Assembly: GCA_038373865.1 (NCBI GenBank)
Contig: JAXGGA010004675.1
Coordinates: 21,651-85,650, forward strand
Direction of reading: 5' to 3'
DNA length: 64,000 bases
From: Uloborus plumipes
Taxonomy: Eukaryota; Arthropoda; Arachnida; Araneae; Uloboridae
Position 1 is the stretch's first letter, and every line of letters begins with the position of its first letter. Under the pieces are notes generated by a model. It was not told the DNA's origin and searched no databases. It saw only the letters and a list, made by a program, of their open reading frames with translations. Below are positions 35,286 through 46,600 of the stretch, one piece after another. The position numbers were made by a program, and so were the translations under genes.

Positions 35286-35474
35286 AAATTAGAAATGATA
35301 ACCATGATGTTTTTATCCTCAAACAAGATGTTATAGTTTCTTTTTTCACACGTACATTCTATGTAGTATTCAAACATGATCTAAAAAGTTTAAATCCAAA
35401 AATAATAAACATTTGCGATGTAACCATTACCATGAGGAAACAAAAATAATTAAAGAGCCGGTTAAAAAATGGTA

Positions 35475-35653
35475 CAGTCGACGCTCGTTATAACGACCAC
35501 TCGTTACAAAGACCATCCTAATATAACGACCGGTGAGAAAACTCCCGACTGTATCCCAACATAGTCTATGTTCTACCTCTTATAGCAACCACTCGTTATA
35601 AAGACCGTTTTCTGTAGGATGATGGAGACGGTCGTTATATCGAGCGTCGACTG
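35475..35653. mobile_element. 179-bp pogo-type MITE
   Basis: Ends CAGTCGACGCTCGTTATAAC and (reverse complement) CAGTCGACGCTCGATATAAC are flanked by TA at 35473-35474 and 35654-35655. CAGTCGA-CTCGTTATAAC is a recurrent pogo/Tigger-type terminus. Internal 'ccactcgttataaagacc' copies repeat the end motif. Confidence 0.85.
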
Positions 35654-36059
35654 TATTTCTCTTATTTCAATATTTAAAGCATTTATTTTGGATATAAATG
35701 TTCAAAATCATTCATACTCTACTTTTACATGTTCAGTTTGATGTATTTTTTTGGCTTATTTTTGTGTCTCTTTGATAGTACCCGTTGCGTATAATATTAG
35801 CATGCTTTGTAATAGTGCAGTAATCTTTTAGCATCTGCTTTTGATGTTCAAAATTCCTCATTACTTCTTTAAGAGTGCATAAAACAAAACTTTTTTCTCA
35901 AAAATACAAAAGTTTTTTTTTTTTTTTTTTTTGAAAAACTTTCTTTTTTGATTACGCATCGATCGACATTGTTGCGCTGACATCGACACAACTACGCTGT
36001 TCCTTTTTTTTAATTTTAATTAATGATAGGCTCTGGTGTATATCATTTTGCGTTTTTAT

Positions 36060-36264
36060 TCATAAAAATAAATAAATAACTGAATTCATGAATTGGAGGT
36101 CGCAGTGTGGCAACCTAGAGCTCCTTAAGAGGGCAGGCTGACTTGGTGCACATTTGAATTAAAGAATATAATAATTTTACTTAAGAGGGTGGAGTGAATT
36201 TAAATTTATTCAGTTGACTTTCTTTACATTTTTTGCACGGGCATCGCCGTGCGGGTACTGCTAG
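36060..36264 (+). mobile_element. Helitron 3' tail
   Basis: The hairpin GCACGGGCATCGCCGTGC is followed by GGGTACTG and CTAG (36261-36264), then T. The 5' start was not identified. Inside, 36107-36150 ('gcaacctagagctccttaag', 'agggcaggctgactt') is a relic of the ~440-bp inverted-repeat element. Confidence 0.65.
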
Positions 36265-36282
36265 TAAACATATATAAACAGC

Positions 36283-37190
36283 CGAAACACCCATTGGCGA
36301 TAGAGCTTCTGTAGAGGACAGGCTGACTTGTCCGACATTTTGGTTCCAGGACATTCTTTTATCCAGCCTTGTTACAGGTATTTGAAAAACATTAATATTA
36401 TATGGCGTAAAATAACTTGTGATTAGTTGGATAAAGCACCATATTAGGTAAATTTAAAAAGATAACTTATTTCTCGAATTTAAAAACAGTTTATTGGGAA
36501 ATGTTTTATGAAATTGGGTCTATTTTCATATTGCACTTGTTTTGAGCCTGAGTTTATGAAATGTTTTTGTCATGTAGACTAAAATAGTCAAACCTCATCT
36601 ATGCAGCTACAATTCAAGCTTAGCTTCCACTTTTCTTCAATGCGACTTGAGTACAGATACCAGTGGTTCCACGCCCACCGTTTTAGAACCAAAATGTCAG
36701 ATGAGTCAGCTCCCCTCTTATTAAGGCTCATATAAGAGGGGAGCTGACTCATCCGACATTTTGGTTCCAAAACGGCGGGCGTGGAACCACTGGTATCTGT
36801 ACTCAAGTCGTATTGAAGAAAAGTGGAAGCTAAGCTTGAATTGTAGCTGCATAGATGAGATTTGACTATTTTAGTCTACATGACAAAAACATTTCATAAA
36901 CTCAGGCTCAAAACAAGTGCAATATGAAAATAGACCCAATTTCATGAAACATTTCCAAATAAACTGTTTTTAAATTCGAGAAATAAGTTATCTTTTTAAA
37001 TTTACCTAATACGGTGCTTTGTCCAACTAATCATAAGTTATTTTACGCCAGAGCAACCAGTTAAAATATTAATGTATTTCAAATATCTGTAACAAGGCTG
37101 AATGTAAGAGTGTATTGGAACCAAAATGTCAGATAAGTCAGCCTGTCCTCTAAAGGAGCTCTACCTCTTATAGGAGCCTTAGGGCAACCA
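36283..37190. mobile_element. two ~440-bp inverted-repeat elements head to head (palindrome)
   Basis: 36312-36727 and 36723-37161 are near-perfect reverse complements, meeting near 36729 at 'aaggctcatataagagggga'. Each half has its own inverted ends of the type GAGGACAGGCTGACTTGTCC and GAGCTGACTCATCCGACATT. The left copy matches 2676-3140. The 72-codon minus frame at 36588-36806 crosses the centre and is an artefact. Confidence 0.75.
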
Positions 37191-37781
37191 ACATGTAATT
37201 CTCTGGTCGCATAATGATGAATTTAGTGGCTACTAGCGAGTGGCGATCGCTATTCTCAACTTTTAGTTTAGAGCGGAACAGAGAGTTATATATGTTACGG
37301 TCAAAGCCCGAAGTCCGGCCACTTCGCGCATTGGATGGGGCGTGTGGCCAAAGTCAGATGTACTGGAAATGAATCGTGTATATGCGACTTTGGCCGGCCA
37401 CTTCGCGAAGTGGCCGGAACTCCTTGGCCAATGTGCGATGTGCTTGCTGTTCGATGCAATTGCACTACCAAGTGCTAAAGAAATCGCTGCAGATGTAAAA
37501 ATAACTAACTCTTGTGCAATATTCGAAATGCCGTGACAGTTCGTCTTGTTGCATCAAATGATGATAGTCATAATTTTCTGTAATAAACTAATTCAATAGA
37601 TAATGTGATTATATTTTTGCTTGCTCGTTTGTTTTCTCCAAGGGAGAGGAAATTTTCATAAGAGACCCGTGAGTTTTTTGGTATTGTGAGATCTTCACGC
37701 TACTACCCACCTTGGCCTTTTTTCTGATGGACGCTCTTAGGTGCCTAAGAGTGCGGATTAGTCCCAAACATTACTCTGTGG

Positions 37782-39142
37782 CAGTAGCGGATTTTAGGGG
37801 GGGGGGGGGCTTCCAAAGGGATAAAAATAATTTTACTATATGTTTAATGTTCAATTGCTTTCTAATTTCTCCATAACATTCGTAAAAACTTTTGAACTAT
37901 GTCTTTAAAAAAAGCTAATGTACAGCATATTTGAATAAGATCACTTTGGTTTGTTATGGAAATAATATAGCAATATGGGGTTAGACAGGGTAAAATAATT
38001 CTCAGGGTTTGCTAAATCAATGGTACATAATATATATTACGATTCATTCATTAATTCATCTGCGATGGAAAAAAGTGACGATTTCGTTTTGATAATTTTT
38101 TCGTTTTAAATCATATTGACAGTTGTTTCTAAATAATGCCATGCCTCATTTACTAATTAGGTTAAATAATATTGAATAATTTGACATAATTTTTAATAAA
38201 GTGTTTCCCAACCGCTGTGAGCTCTTCAAGACGCTGACTGACACCTATCGCAAAGGAAGGACGCCCTTTCCTCTAAAAAAACAATAAGTTGACCCAAGTG
38301 AACATCGATATTATTAAAAATGTAAAAACCTAGCTTTAATTTGAAGTAAAATATACTCAATAAAGCAATTATAACCTTTTAAACTAAAAATATTAATAAA
38401 AAAATAAAAATACCTTCATTCTTTTTTCCTTTCACAAAGTGAGCTGATATATAACTGAAGCATTTGAAGGGAAACATCTAAAATTTTTGACGTACTTTTC
38501 AAAAAACAGAAGTATATTTTTCAAGAAATATTATTTTCTTTTCTATACTAGACTCAAGGGGAACTAAAATCGTTGAAACTAAAAATTTGAATTAAAACAA
38601 ATTGACAATTTGAAAATTTATAAAATTAGCAATAAATGGCGAAATACTTCCTAAAGTTCATCTTAGGTGCAAGAAGAAAGCTCTTAAACTTTAATTTCAA
38701 GTTCAATTAGTTTTATTCGAATTCAAAAAGCGCAAAAAAAGGTATTAAAGGTTTTTAATTAATTTCTTCGTTAATTAATGTCATCAGAAGACGCCACCTA
38801 GCTCAAGACACTTCGTTCAACTCTGAACAACCGGTTTCGTACATGTTTACAATTTTGGTTTTCGCTAGTTTTATTTCTACTTTTTTTTCTCTTTCAAATA
38901 CCCATTGCCCTTTAAGAATTTACCGCCCCTTTGAGGAGTCCAATCGCCTTTCAGGAGCAATCGCCCCCATGCTGGGAACCACTGGTTTAATAGTTGATCG
39001 GCTTAAAATGTTAATTTTTTTTTCACTCACCCCCCTTTTTTAATTTAAAGGAACTTTGTGAGATTTTTTTTTATAAAAAATAGGGGGGAAGCACTTTTAC
39101 TTTTCTGGGCCCCCATAAAAACTATTTCTGTATCCGCCCCTG
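37782..39142. mobile_element. 1.36-kb hAT element (CAGGGGCGGAT type), with nested hAT
   Basis: Ends CAGTAGCGGATTTTAGGGGG and (reverse complement) CAGGGGCGGATACAGAAATA are flanked by the exact 8-bp duplication CTCTGTGG at 37774-37781 and 39143-39150. G and C runs lie just inside both ends. A second hAT sits at 38199-38984. No transposase is found. Confidence 0.9.
38199..38984. mobile_element. 786-bp nested hAT MITE
   Basis: The left end AAGTGTTTCCCAACCGCTG and right end (reverse complement) CAGTGGTTCCCAGCATGGGG are flanked by TTTTAATA (38191-38198) and GTTTAATA (38985-38992), 7 of 8 identical. CAGTGGTTCCCA-type ends are typical of hAT. Part of the interior (38690-38820) is shared with 14150-14275. 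Confidence 0.75.
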
Positions 39143-39430
39143 CTCTGTGGCAGATATAATGGGATTATCATTAGCATTATGGTAAACAAGCACAAAATGT
39201 GACATGTGAAAAAGGTCATGACACACAAAATGTGTCACTACCTTTTTTCTAACTTTGGCCGATCGCCTCTAGCCAGTTCGCGAATTGGCTGGCCAAAGCT
39301 CGAAATCAAGGAAAGATCGGACTTTGGCCGGTTATTTTGAGGTGATATTGGCCATTTCGCGAAGTGGCCGGCCAATTCGCGAACTGGCCGACTTCGGGCT
39401 TTGGCCGTAACATATATACTGTACATGGTA

Positions 39431-41208
39431 CAGTCATAGAAACAAAAACGAAACACTCGCTCGTATTCGAAGACTACGAGACAGTCATAGAGACATGTGT
39501 AATATGTTATTTCTTCAGGAATAATGTGTTCTACAAATTTCTATTGATAAACTGTTGTTAAGGGGTCGTCTTCATATCAAAATCGGCATCAACTTTAAAA
39601 TTTTCTATGAAAACCCCCCTTTTTTATCGCATATTTGTGATCAGCAACATCATTTAACTTTGTATATCAAATCGTTTTAAATTTGCTCCAGCCGTAGCTT
39701 CACAGTTGAACTGAGAAAAAACCGTCCCGTAATGTTAAAAATATTTTTGATACTTGGGCATATAATACCTAAACCACGATAGGTACGGCAAAGTTTGTTT
39801 TTTTATATCAAAGTATGAACCAACCCAACAATAAAAACATTATTGACTTCCTCTCAGATAAAATTTTGAATTTTTTGTGAATTATGAAATTAATATTTGA
39901 AAAAAATGATGATCTGGAACCATATAATATTTTGATGGAGAAACAATTTAGAATTGGTTTTAAAGAAGAGTTCAAAATGGGAGCTCAAAATCTCCAGTAG
40001 TTTTTGAGATATGCTAAAAGAACCATTTTTATGGACCATTATGCTTATCCACCAGTTGCAGAACATGCTCAGCGCTTTTATACAGTACTTAGTTTTCAAC
40101 ACTTATAATATGTTGAAAGCTAAACGGTTAATAAAACTGCTGAGTATATTTTAAAACTGGTAGACAATTCACTTTTTTGGCCATTAGTGTAAAGTCTGTA
40201 TTCATGCAACATATCGTCGGCACCATGCTAAACTAACGAATGTGAAAAATCGCGTTTTTCAAGTTTGTTTTTCAAGTTCAAATTTAACAAATAATTAACA
40301 TTAAAATTATAACTTCGAATGATGATTTTACACCTAAAAATGTCTGTAAAAGTTTAAAAATTAAAAATAACCAAACACGTCAGGTGGGAATAAGTTATAT
40401 GCAGTGTTTTGGCTCTCCTGAAAAGTGCCAATTTTCACATTCGTTAGTTTAGCATGGTGGCGACGATATAGCAATTCAGAAAACTTTTAAGTAGACACTA
40501 GATTTTCATGGAAAACTGTGGTGTCTCGGAAGGTTATTTGGAATAATTTGTGACGATTAGACGTGATTTAGATTGTGACGATTATAAATACAAGAGGTTA
40601 CTTTTAAGTTGTAACTTCTCTCCGGAAGGTGTGTGCTGCATGGGTTAGTGCACAGCTAAAAGTATGCATCTATCTTTGTTTAATCAAAAAGATATAATGT
40701 TGCATTTTCTCTTGAACTCTACACAGTAGGGTTTTCTCTTCCAAATTTCAAAAAATATTATAACTTCAACAAAACCCGAGAATTTGTAACTAATTACGAA
40801 AAGTAAACGTATTATTGCGAGCAGCTTTAGGCAATTTAATCGAAAAAAATATGATTTGTCTACTCTTTGTAAATTTCGACCTAGAAAGTAGCATTTTAAA
40901 TGTGGTGGTAGTCCCTAAATCTTTGGTCGGTCATAACTTTTGTTCTACTGGTCTTACAGTGATGCCGCTTGGTACCCAGCATACTTTTGGCCCTCGTACC
41001 TAATTATGTAACCAAATGTAGGGGTTCCTATTTGAAAAAGAAACTAAGACTTTGAGTTCATTTCACTTTGTATATAGCCCCTTATCAAAATTTTACTACA
41101 TAATTTTAAAGAAGACTTTAATCCATGTCAGCAGATACTTTTCTTTTGTTCTTGGCAAGTATAGCAGCCGAATAATTTAGAATATTTCGTTTTTTTTTTC
41201 TAAGACTG
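39431..41208. mobile_element. Tc1/mariner-type element, copy B (inverted relative to 21893)
   Basis: It begins CAGTCATAGAAACAAAAACG next to TA (39429-39430) and ends 'tttctaagactg' next to TA (41209-41210). Its body is the reverse complement of 21893-23506. A 253-bp MITE at 40214-40466 interrupts it. No intact transposase frame is present. Confidence 0.82.
40214..40466. mobile_element. 253-bp MITE with TA duplication
   Basis: The ends TCGTCGGCACCATGCTAAAC and (reverse complement) TCGTCGCCACCATGCTAAAC extend into a longer inverted repeat (AACGAATGTGAAAA). TA flanks at 40212-40213 and 40467-40468. The equivalent site in copy A (near 22657, 'gctacatgttgca') is uninterrupted, confirming the insertion and its TA duplication. 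Confidence 0.9.
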
Positions 41209-42040
41209 TACATACATACATACATACATGCATTCATTTTTATATATAAAGAAGATTAACCATCAACATTCTTCTTCTTATGCAAATTTCCCTACTCTAT
41301 GATTTAAAAGCATGTTGTCACCCTATGCTTGTTTACGTCTTCGCGACAATCTGAATCTATTAATCTCAGCAACTATTTTCGGACCGGCATTTCCTCGGGA
41401 AATGCTTGGCTTTAGAATCACCTCGAGCCAGCTCTGACGTCATATCATGAGGAAATAAATAAAAATTAAGACAAAAAGGTCGATCCCAGTAAAATGTATG
41501 CTGAACAACCAGATCGGCCATGTTTGGTCCTGATAACTTTCAATCTGTAAAAATTGCTAGAAATAATAATGGGAAATTTTATCCATTTATTTTTTACCAA
41601 ACGCGAATAACTTTACGAGCTATCGTAAAGAAACGTTGACTTTCTCTTTACACGCATGATATCCCAAAAAGTTACATTTGTTTTCGCGAAACTTTTCAAT
41701 TACATGTGTTTGTCTAGCCTATCTCTACAACCTAAACCTAAATTTTTCTGAAAATTCAATACAAAAACTTGTTTTCTAACAAAACTTAGTAAATTTTGAC
41801 TTTAAATTTCAGTAAAAAAAATTAATTTAAAAAAATAATAAATTTAGGTTTAAGTTTTGAGAAACGTACTATTTAATATAGCAATACTTTAAAATTAAAA
41901 CTAGAATTATACATGCATTTTACAATAAGATAGGGTGCATCTTTTTCGAACTTGAGAAAAAGGTAAATTTTACAATTATTTTTTCCCTATCGAAAAATGT
42001 AGTGTTTAAATGCTTGTTGTGCATTGTATTCTGAGATTCT
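41205..42040. other. microsatellite and unassigned stretch
   Basis: 41205-41229 is a short CATA microsatellite. The remainder is AT-rich with no recognisable gene or element. Confidence 0.45.
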
Positions 42041-42052
42041 CGGCTTTCATTT

Positions 42053-42283
42053 CGTTTCGTTTCGTTTGGGGCTATATGCCCGGGTTTTTTTTGATGAGGA
42101 CTACAATCTAGTGTCTTGCCTCCATTACATATGATTTTTATTACATATATCTTGTACAGACAATGTATGAAAGAGAATACATCACAAACGAAGGAAAGTA
42201 CATCCGGAGCGAGGGTGGGAGTCGAACCCACCGTCTCAGAGTTATGGGCTACACGCCTTAGACCACTCGGCCACTGAGACCCC
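42053..42283 (-). mobile_element. tRNA-derived SINE with AAACG tail
   Basis: On the minus strand the 5' head has a polymerase III A box TGGCCGAGTGG (42263-42273) and B box GGTTCGACTCC (42218-42228), with a T-arm stem GTGGG/CCCAC. A ~130-bp tRNA-unrelated body follows, and an AAACG repeat (42053-42067) forms the tail. A 12-bp direct duplication, CGGCTTTCATTT, lies at 42041-42052 and 42284-42295. Target duplication plus promoter plus repeat tail define a SINE. The acceptor stem does not close, so it is not a working tRNA gene. Confidence 0.85.
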
Positions 42284-42295
42284 CGGCTTTCATTT

Positions 42296-43085
42296 AAAAC
42301 AAAAATTTAGTCATAGCTTGAATAGAAATTTAGTTACAAACTTTTAAATAACGGGTATTTGTTGTGTCAAGTAAACATTTTAAGACACCCCTAGACCCCC
42401 TTCCAGCAGTGTGAGTTATTATTTGTTAATTAATTATTGTTGTTGATAGGTTTTGTAGCTTCGTTATATAGCATGTCATGTCGTTCTGTTTCATTACTAA
42501 AGAATATCTACGAAGTAAAAAATTCATTTGAATTCCTCTGAACTATGTTCTTAAGAGTAAAAGATTAGGAAACGTAAAAATTGTTAACCCACTCCATTAT
42601 AATTAATTCAAGTGCTATAACATCTCTCTCCGCCTTTCAAGTTCTACCCACGTTACGTACTCGGTACTCGGCAGATGTGTGACCTGCGATCTTACTGAAT
42701 TTGGGGGGGGGGGGGGGGGATTGGTTTATGACCCCAAGATTAAGTGAAATGAGACGATTTCAAAAGTCTTCTCCAATAACTTTAATTACAAATATAAAAA
42801 TGAGTAGTAGCGTACATAAACTTAGGTGTGCCCCCACCCCCCTGCAAAAGATTTTTAACTACGCCCCACACCTCTCTGTTAACTATAAAAAAATTTCCCG
42901 TGTCATAGCGCTATTTATCTGGATTGTGCTCCCTCAAACTTCGTGTCCCACCTCTGCGCCGCTGGGGCTGCGAGGTGCTATGTACGCAACTGAAAATAAA
43001 ACAGATTAATTTTTACTAAGCTGTTCGCCGACCACATGAAAATTGCTCGCAGACCACTTGTGATTCGTTGCCCACAGCATCAGAA
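42296..43085. other. unassigned stretch with a G homopolymer
   Basis: A G run of about 16 lies at 42703-42719. The 102-codon frame at 42701-43009 starts within it and is not recognisable; it is not called. Confidence 0.4.
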
Positions 43086-43107
43086 TCTAGATGACGGGTA
43101 TTCGCTT

Positions 43108-43345
43108 CGGGATTCGGCTAGAAGGTCCAAAACCGAAAGGCCCACGAATAGAAGATCCACGTTCAAAAGGTCCACGGGATAGAAGGTCAACGAGACATAA
43201 GGTCCGCCAAACAGAAGGTCCAATGGCCATAAGGTACAAGGAACATAAGGTCCATCATCCAAAAGGTCCACGGACAGAAGGTCCACATTTTTGGACAGCG
43301 ATGGCATAAGGTCCAGATTTCTCAGCGCGGTGGATAGGAGGTCCA
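43108..43345. repeat. degenerate short tandem repeat, AAGGTCCA core
   Basis: AAGGTCC or a one-base variant recurs about fourteen times at 13-19-bp spacing, separated by variable words such as 'cgggatag', 'caaacag' and 'ggaacat'. The core is retained while the spacers differ. Long frames on both strands (43091-43309 plus, 43080-43307 minus) are produced by the repeat. AAGGTC resembles a monomer nuclear-receptor half-site (FTZ-F1/ERR type); binding is inference. Confidence 0.8.
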
Positions 43346-43694
43346 GATTTTGGGTTTATCTTTTGTCTTCAACTTATTTTGTTAAATATTCAAGTTTTAC
43401 ATGGTAATTACCACCATAATACATATTTTTAATATAAAATGTCTCTGTATAGATTAACTTTCCCCCACTCTTGAGATATAAAGGTAATTTAAACATTAGA
43501 TTGCCTTTTTTTTTGTTGAAATGTGTTTTATTGTAAATGTAGCGTGGAGATGACCCCTGATGTGGCAACGGGTTGTTTAGTGCGGGATATGCGCGTAGTG
43601 TATGGCGGGAAATTTTGGAATCTGCCTTGCGGGCTGATGAATGCATTTCAAAACTTCTTCCTTTTTCGTGCTGATTGAAGGATACATGTCAAGG
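43346..43694. other. unassigned stretch
   Basis: Nothing recognisable. It ends with GTCAAGG, the left target duplication of the element starting at 43695. Confidence 0.4.
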
Positions 43695-46600
43695 CGTTAC
43701 CATCGAAACTCCAAGCCTTCTGTCTGAAACGGTTGCTAGGGGCTACGTCATCACATTGGGGCCAGTTTCTTTCATTTTCCAGCTTGTTATTATACGCAAA
43801 ACCCATTCAAACTAGCTAGAAGAATCTTATTCCAGTTGGATTTTATCACCAAAACCTTCATTTGGATTATAAAAGGTAAGTTGTGCTTTCTTTCATGCAT
43901 CATATTCCTTTATAATCTTGAAATTAACTTATTTTTAAGTACTAACTGAGATTTCCGATAGTTTCCGGATTAGTTGACTGAGCTTTAAGTTTACTTGATC
44001 TATTTCAGACTTTCTGTGCGAAATTTAAATATTTATTCATGGAAAATGCTTGCCTAATTGAAATTTCTTTTCCGGATTGTAAAAGCTGTACTTTTTCAAA
44101 ATGTAACCGCCAGGTTCGAAAGTTAAGTCAAGAAGCTAGCTAAACTAACCATTTTCCTAAACCATATCCAACGATTTCGTAATGAAATGAAGTTGATGTA
44201 TTACCTGTTGAAGGATTATAAAATATTTAAAGCGTTTAGAGTAATGCATTGACAAACACTTTGTATCTATTCGAAACTCAAATACAACCTGCCGATGAAA
44301 TATCTATGCGCAGCCATTTTCAGTTAAGTAATCCATTCCTAGCAAAACACTCAAGTCCTTCGTGTGCTGTATGATAAATATGGTGTGATATTTACATTGT
44401 AAATTGTCAGATTTAATGATAAGAATTTTACTATACTTGGTTTTGGCACGTTTTTAAAAAGTTTGCTGAAAGTAAAATATGTACCGATTTATATTGTATC
44501 TTCGACAATTAATTTCGCCAAAAATTTGCAAAAGCCATTTAGGTAAAATCTTCTTTTTCCGAACCTTAAAACTTGAGTTAATAAAATTAAAGTTTTTTTG
44601 TCAATAATTTTTTTGGATGTGATTTCAAGTTCGCTAATTTTACGCTGGTCAATGAAAGTAAAATTTTTGGCGAAATTTCAAAAGCCATTTAACAATATTA
44701 ACACAATTATCTCAAATTTGAAGAAATCGGTCAACGAAATAAATGAAGCTATAAAACAAAATTAAAGCTAACATAAATGTTGCGCTAAACATTTTGGAAA
44801 ACGTTTAAGTGGTGATTTTTGGCGCAATTTTATGATTGCGAAAACTATCGCACATTTAGACGAGTTTTGGTTTGGCGAAATTTTAACTGCTCCTTGACAT
44901 TTTATAGCTCTAAATGGTTTTTGAAGGATTGATTTGTAAAAAAAAAAAGTTTGTGAGTCAAGAAATTGAGCCAAATTTTTAGCTGCGCCAACAACCAACA
45001 TTGTCGAAACTCTTCATTATACCTTTAAATTTAGAGCAATACATAAGGGCCAACAACCTACATTTGATCTCAACTAAAGAAATAATGAAGAAGCAAACAA
45101 ACTGATATTAAACGTTTACTACAAATTGCACTTTTGTAAAGAAAAATTAAGTATGAATAAAACCTTACTAATTAGAAAAAAAATAAGTTAAAAAATAATT
45201 CTAGTAAGCCGCCCACAATTTCTACTTCTCTCAACATCATGATCATGAATATCCATCATGTATTAATATGTGTCAAAAGCATTCAAGTATTTTCTTATGA
45301 ATAATACTGAACTTTCAATTATAAATACAAATAATAAAATCATATAAATTTTTAAGCTTATAGTCTAAGATCCCACCGCAGTTTATCTACACTCATAGCG
45401 TACACTCATCACGTTTATATCAAATTAAAGCACATTTTTTTCTGAACGTGATGCACTAAGTCTTCGTATGTAAAAGTGCCCGAAACCTATAGGCAGCCTG
45501 GCCTAAACGGGACATATGAATGTAGTATTTCTATACTCATTGCGTACACTCATCACGTATATATCAAATTAAAGCTTATTTTTTCCTGAACGTGATGCAC
45601 TAAGGCTGCCTATGTAAAAGTGGCCGCAACCTCTAGGCAGCCTGGCCTAAACAGGTCACATGAATGTAGTATTTCTACACTCATTGCGTACACTCATCAC
45701 GTATATATCAAATTAAAGCTGATTTTTTTCTGAGAGTGATGCACTAAGGCTGCCTGTGTAAAAGTGGCCGCAACCTATAGGCAGCCTGCATAATAGGTCA
45801 TATAAATGTCAAATTTTTACACTCATCACATGTATATCAAATTAAAGCAGATTTTTTTCTGAAAGTGATGCACTAATCTTCCACTGGAAAAGTGGCCGCC
45901 ACCTATAGACAGCCAGGTCTAAACAGGTCACATGAATGTAATATTTCTACATTCATCGCGTACAAATCATCACGTATATATCAAATTAAAGCTGATTTTT
46001 TCCTGAACGTGATACACTAAGGCTGCCTATGTAAAAGTGGCCGCAACCTCTAGGCAGCCTTGCCTGAACAGGTCGCATGAATGTAGTCTTTCTACACTCA
46101 TCGCGTATACTCATCACGTATATATTAAATTAAAGCTGATTGTTTCCTGAACGTGATGCACTAAGGCTGCCTATGGAAAAGAGGCCGCAACCTCTAGGCA
46201 GCCTTTCCTAAACAGGTCACATGAATGTAGTATTACTACACTCATCGCGTACACTAATCACGTATATATTAAGTGAAAGCTGATTTTTTTCTGAAAGTGA
46301 TGTACTAAGGCTGCCTATGTAAAAGTGACCGCAACCTCTTGCCAGCTTGGCCTAAATAAGTCACATGAATGTAGTATTTCTACACTCATCGCGTACACTC
46401 ATCACGTATATATCAAATTAAAGCTGATTTTTCTCTGAAAGTGATGCACTAAGACTGCCTATATAAAAGTGGCCGCAACCTGTAGGCAGCCGGGTCTAAA
46501 CAAATTACATGAATGAAGAATTTGACTTTTATGTGATCTGTTATGCCAGGCTGCCTACAGGTTGCGGCCACTTTTACATAGGCAGCTTTAGTGCATCACT

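Larger units (their letters stand above)
37287..39418. mobile_element. 2.1-kb inverted-repeat element with TTCGCGAA palindromes, hAT inside
   Basis: The ends TATATATGTTACGGTCAAAG and (reverse complement) TATATATGTTACGGCCAAAG pair, followed by CCCGAAGTC. Both subterminal regions carry 20-bp palindromes such as GGCCACTTCGCGAAGTGGCC (37399) and GGCCATTTCGCGAAGTGGCC (39350). Most of the interior is the hAT at 37782-39142. TA may be duplicated at the edges. The superfamily is unknown. Confidence 0.7.

Noticed and set aside
42210..42285. Functional tRNA gene
   Set aside because: A and B boxes and the T arm are present but the acceptor ends do not pair, and the unit is embedded in a SINE with tail and target duplication.
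43080..43309. Pro/Gly/Arg- or Leu/Asp/Val-repeat protein
   Set aside because: Both strands are open because of the short AAGGTCC tandem repeat; neither is a credible protein.
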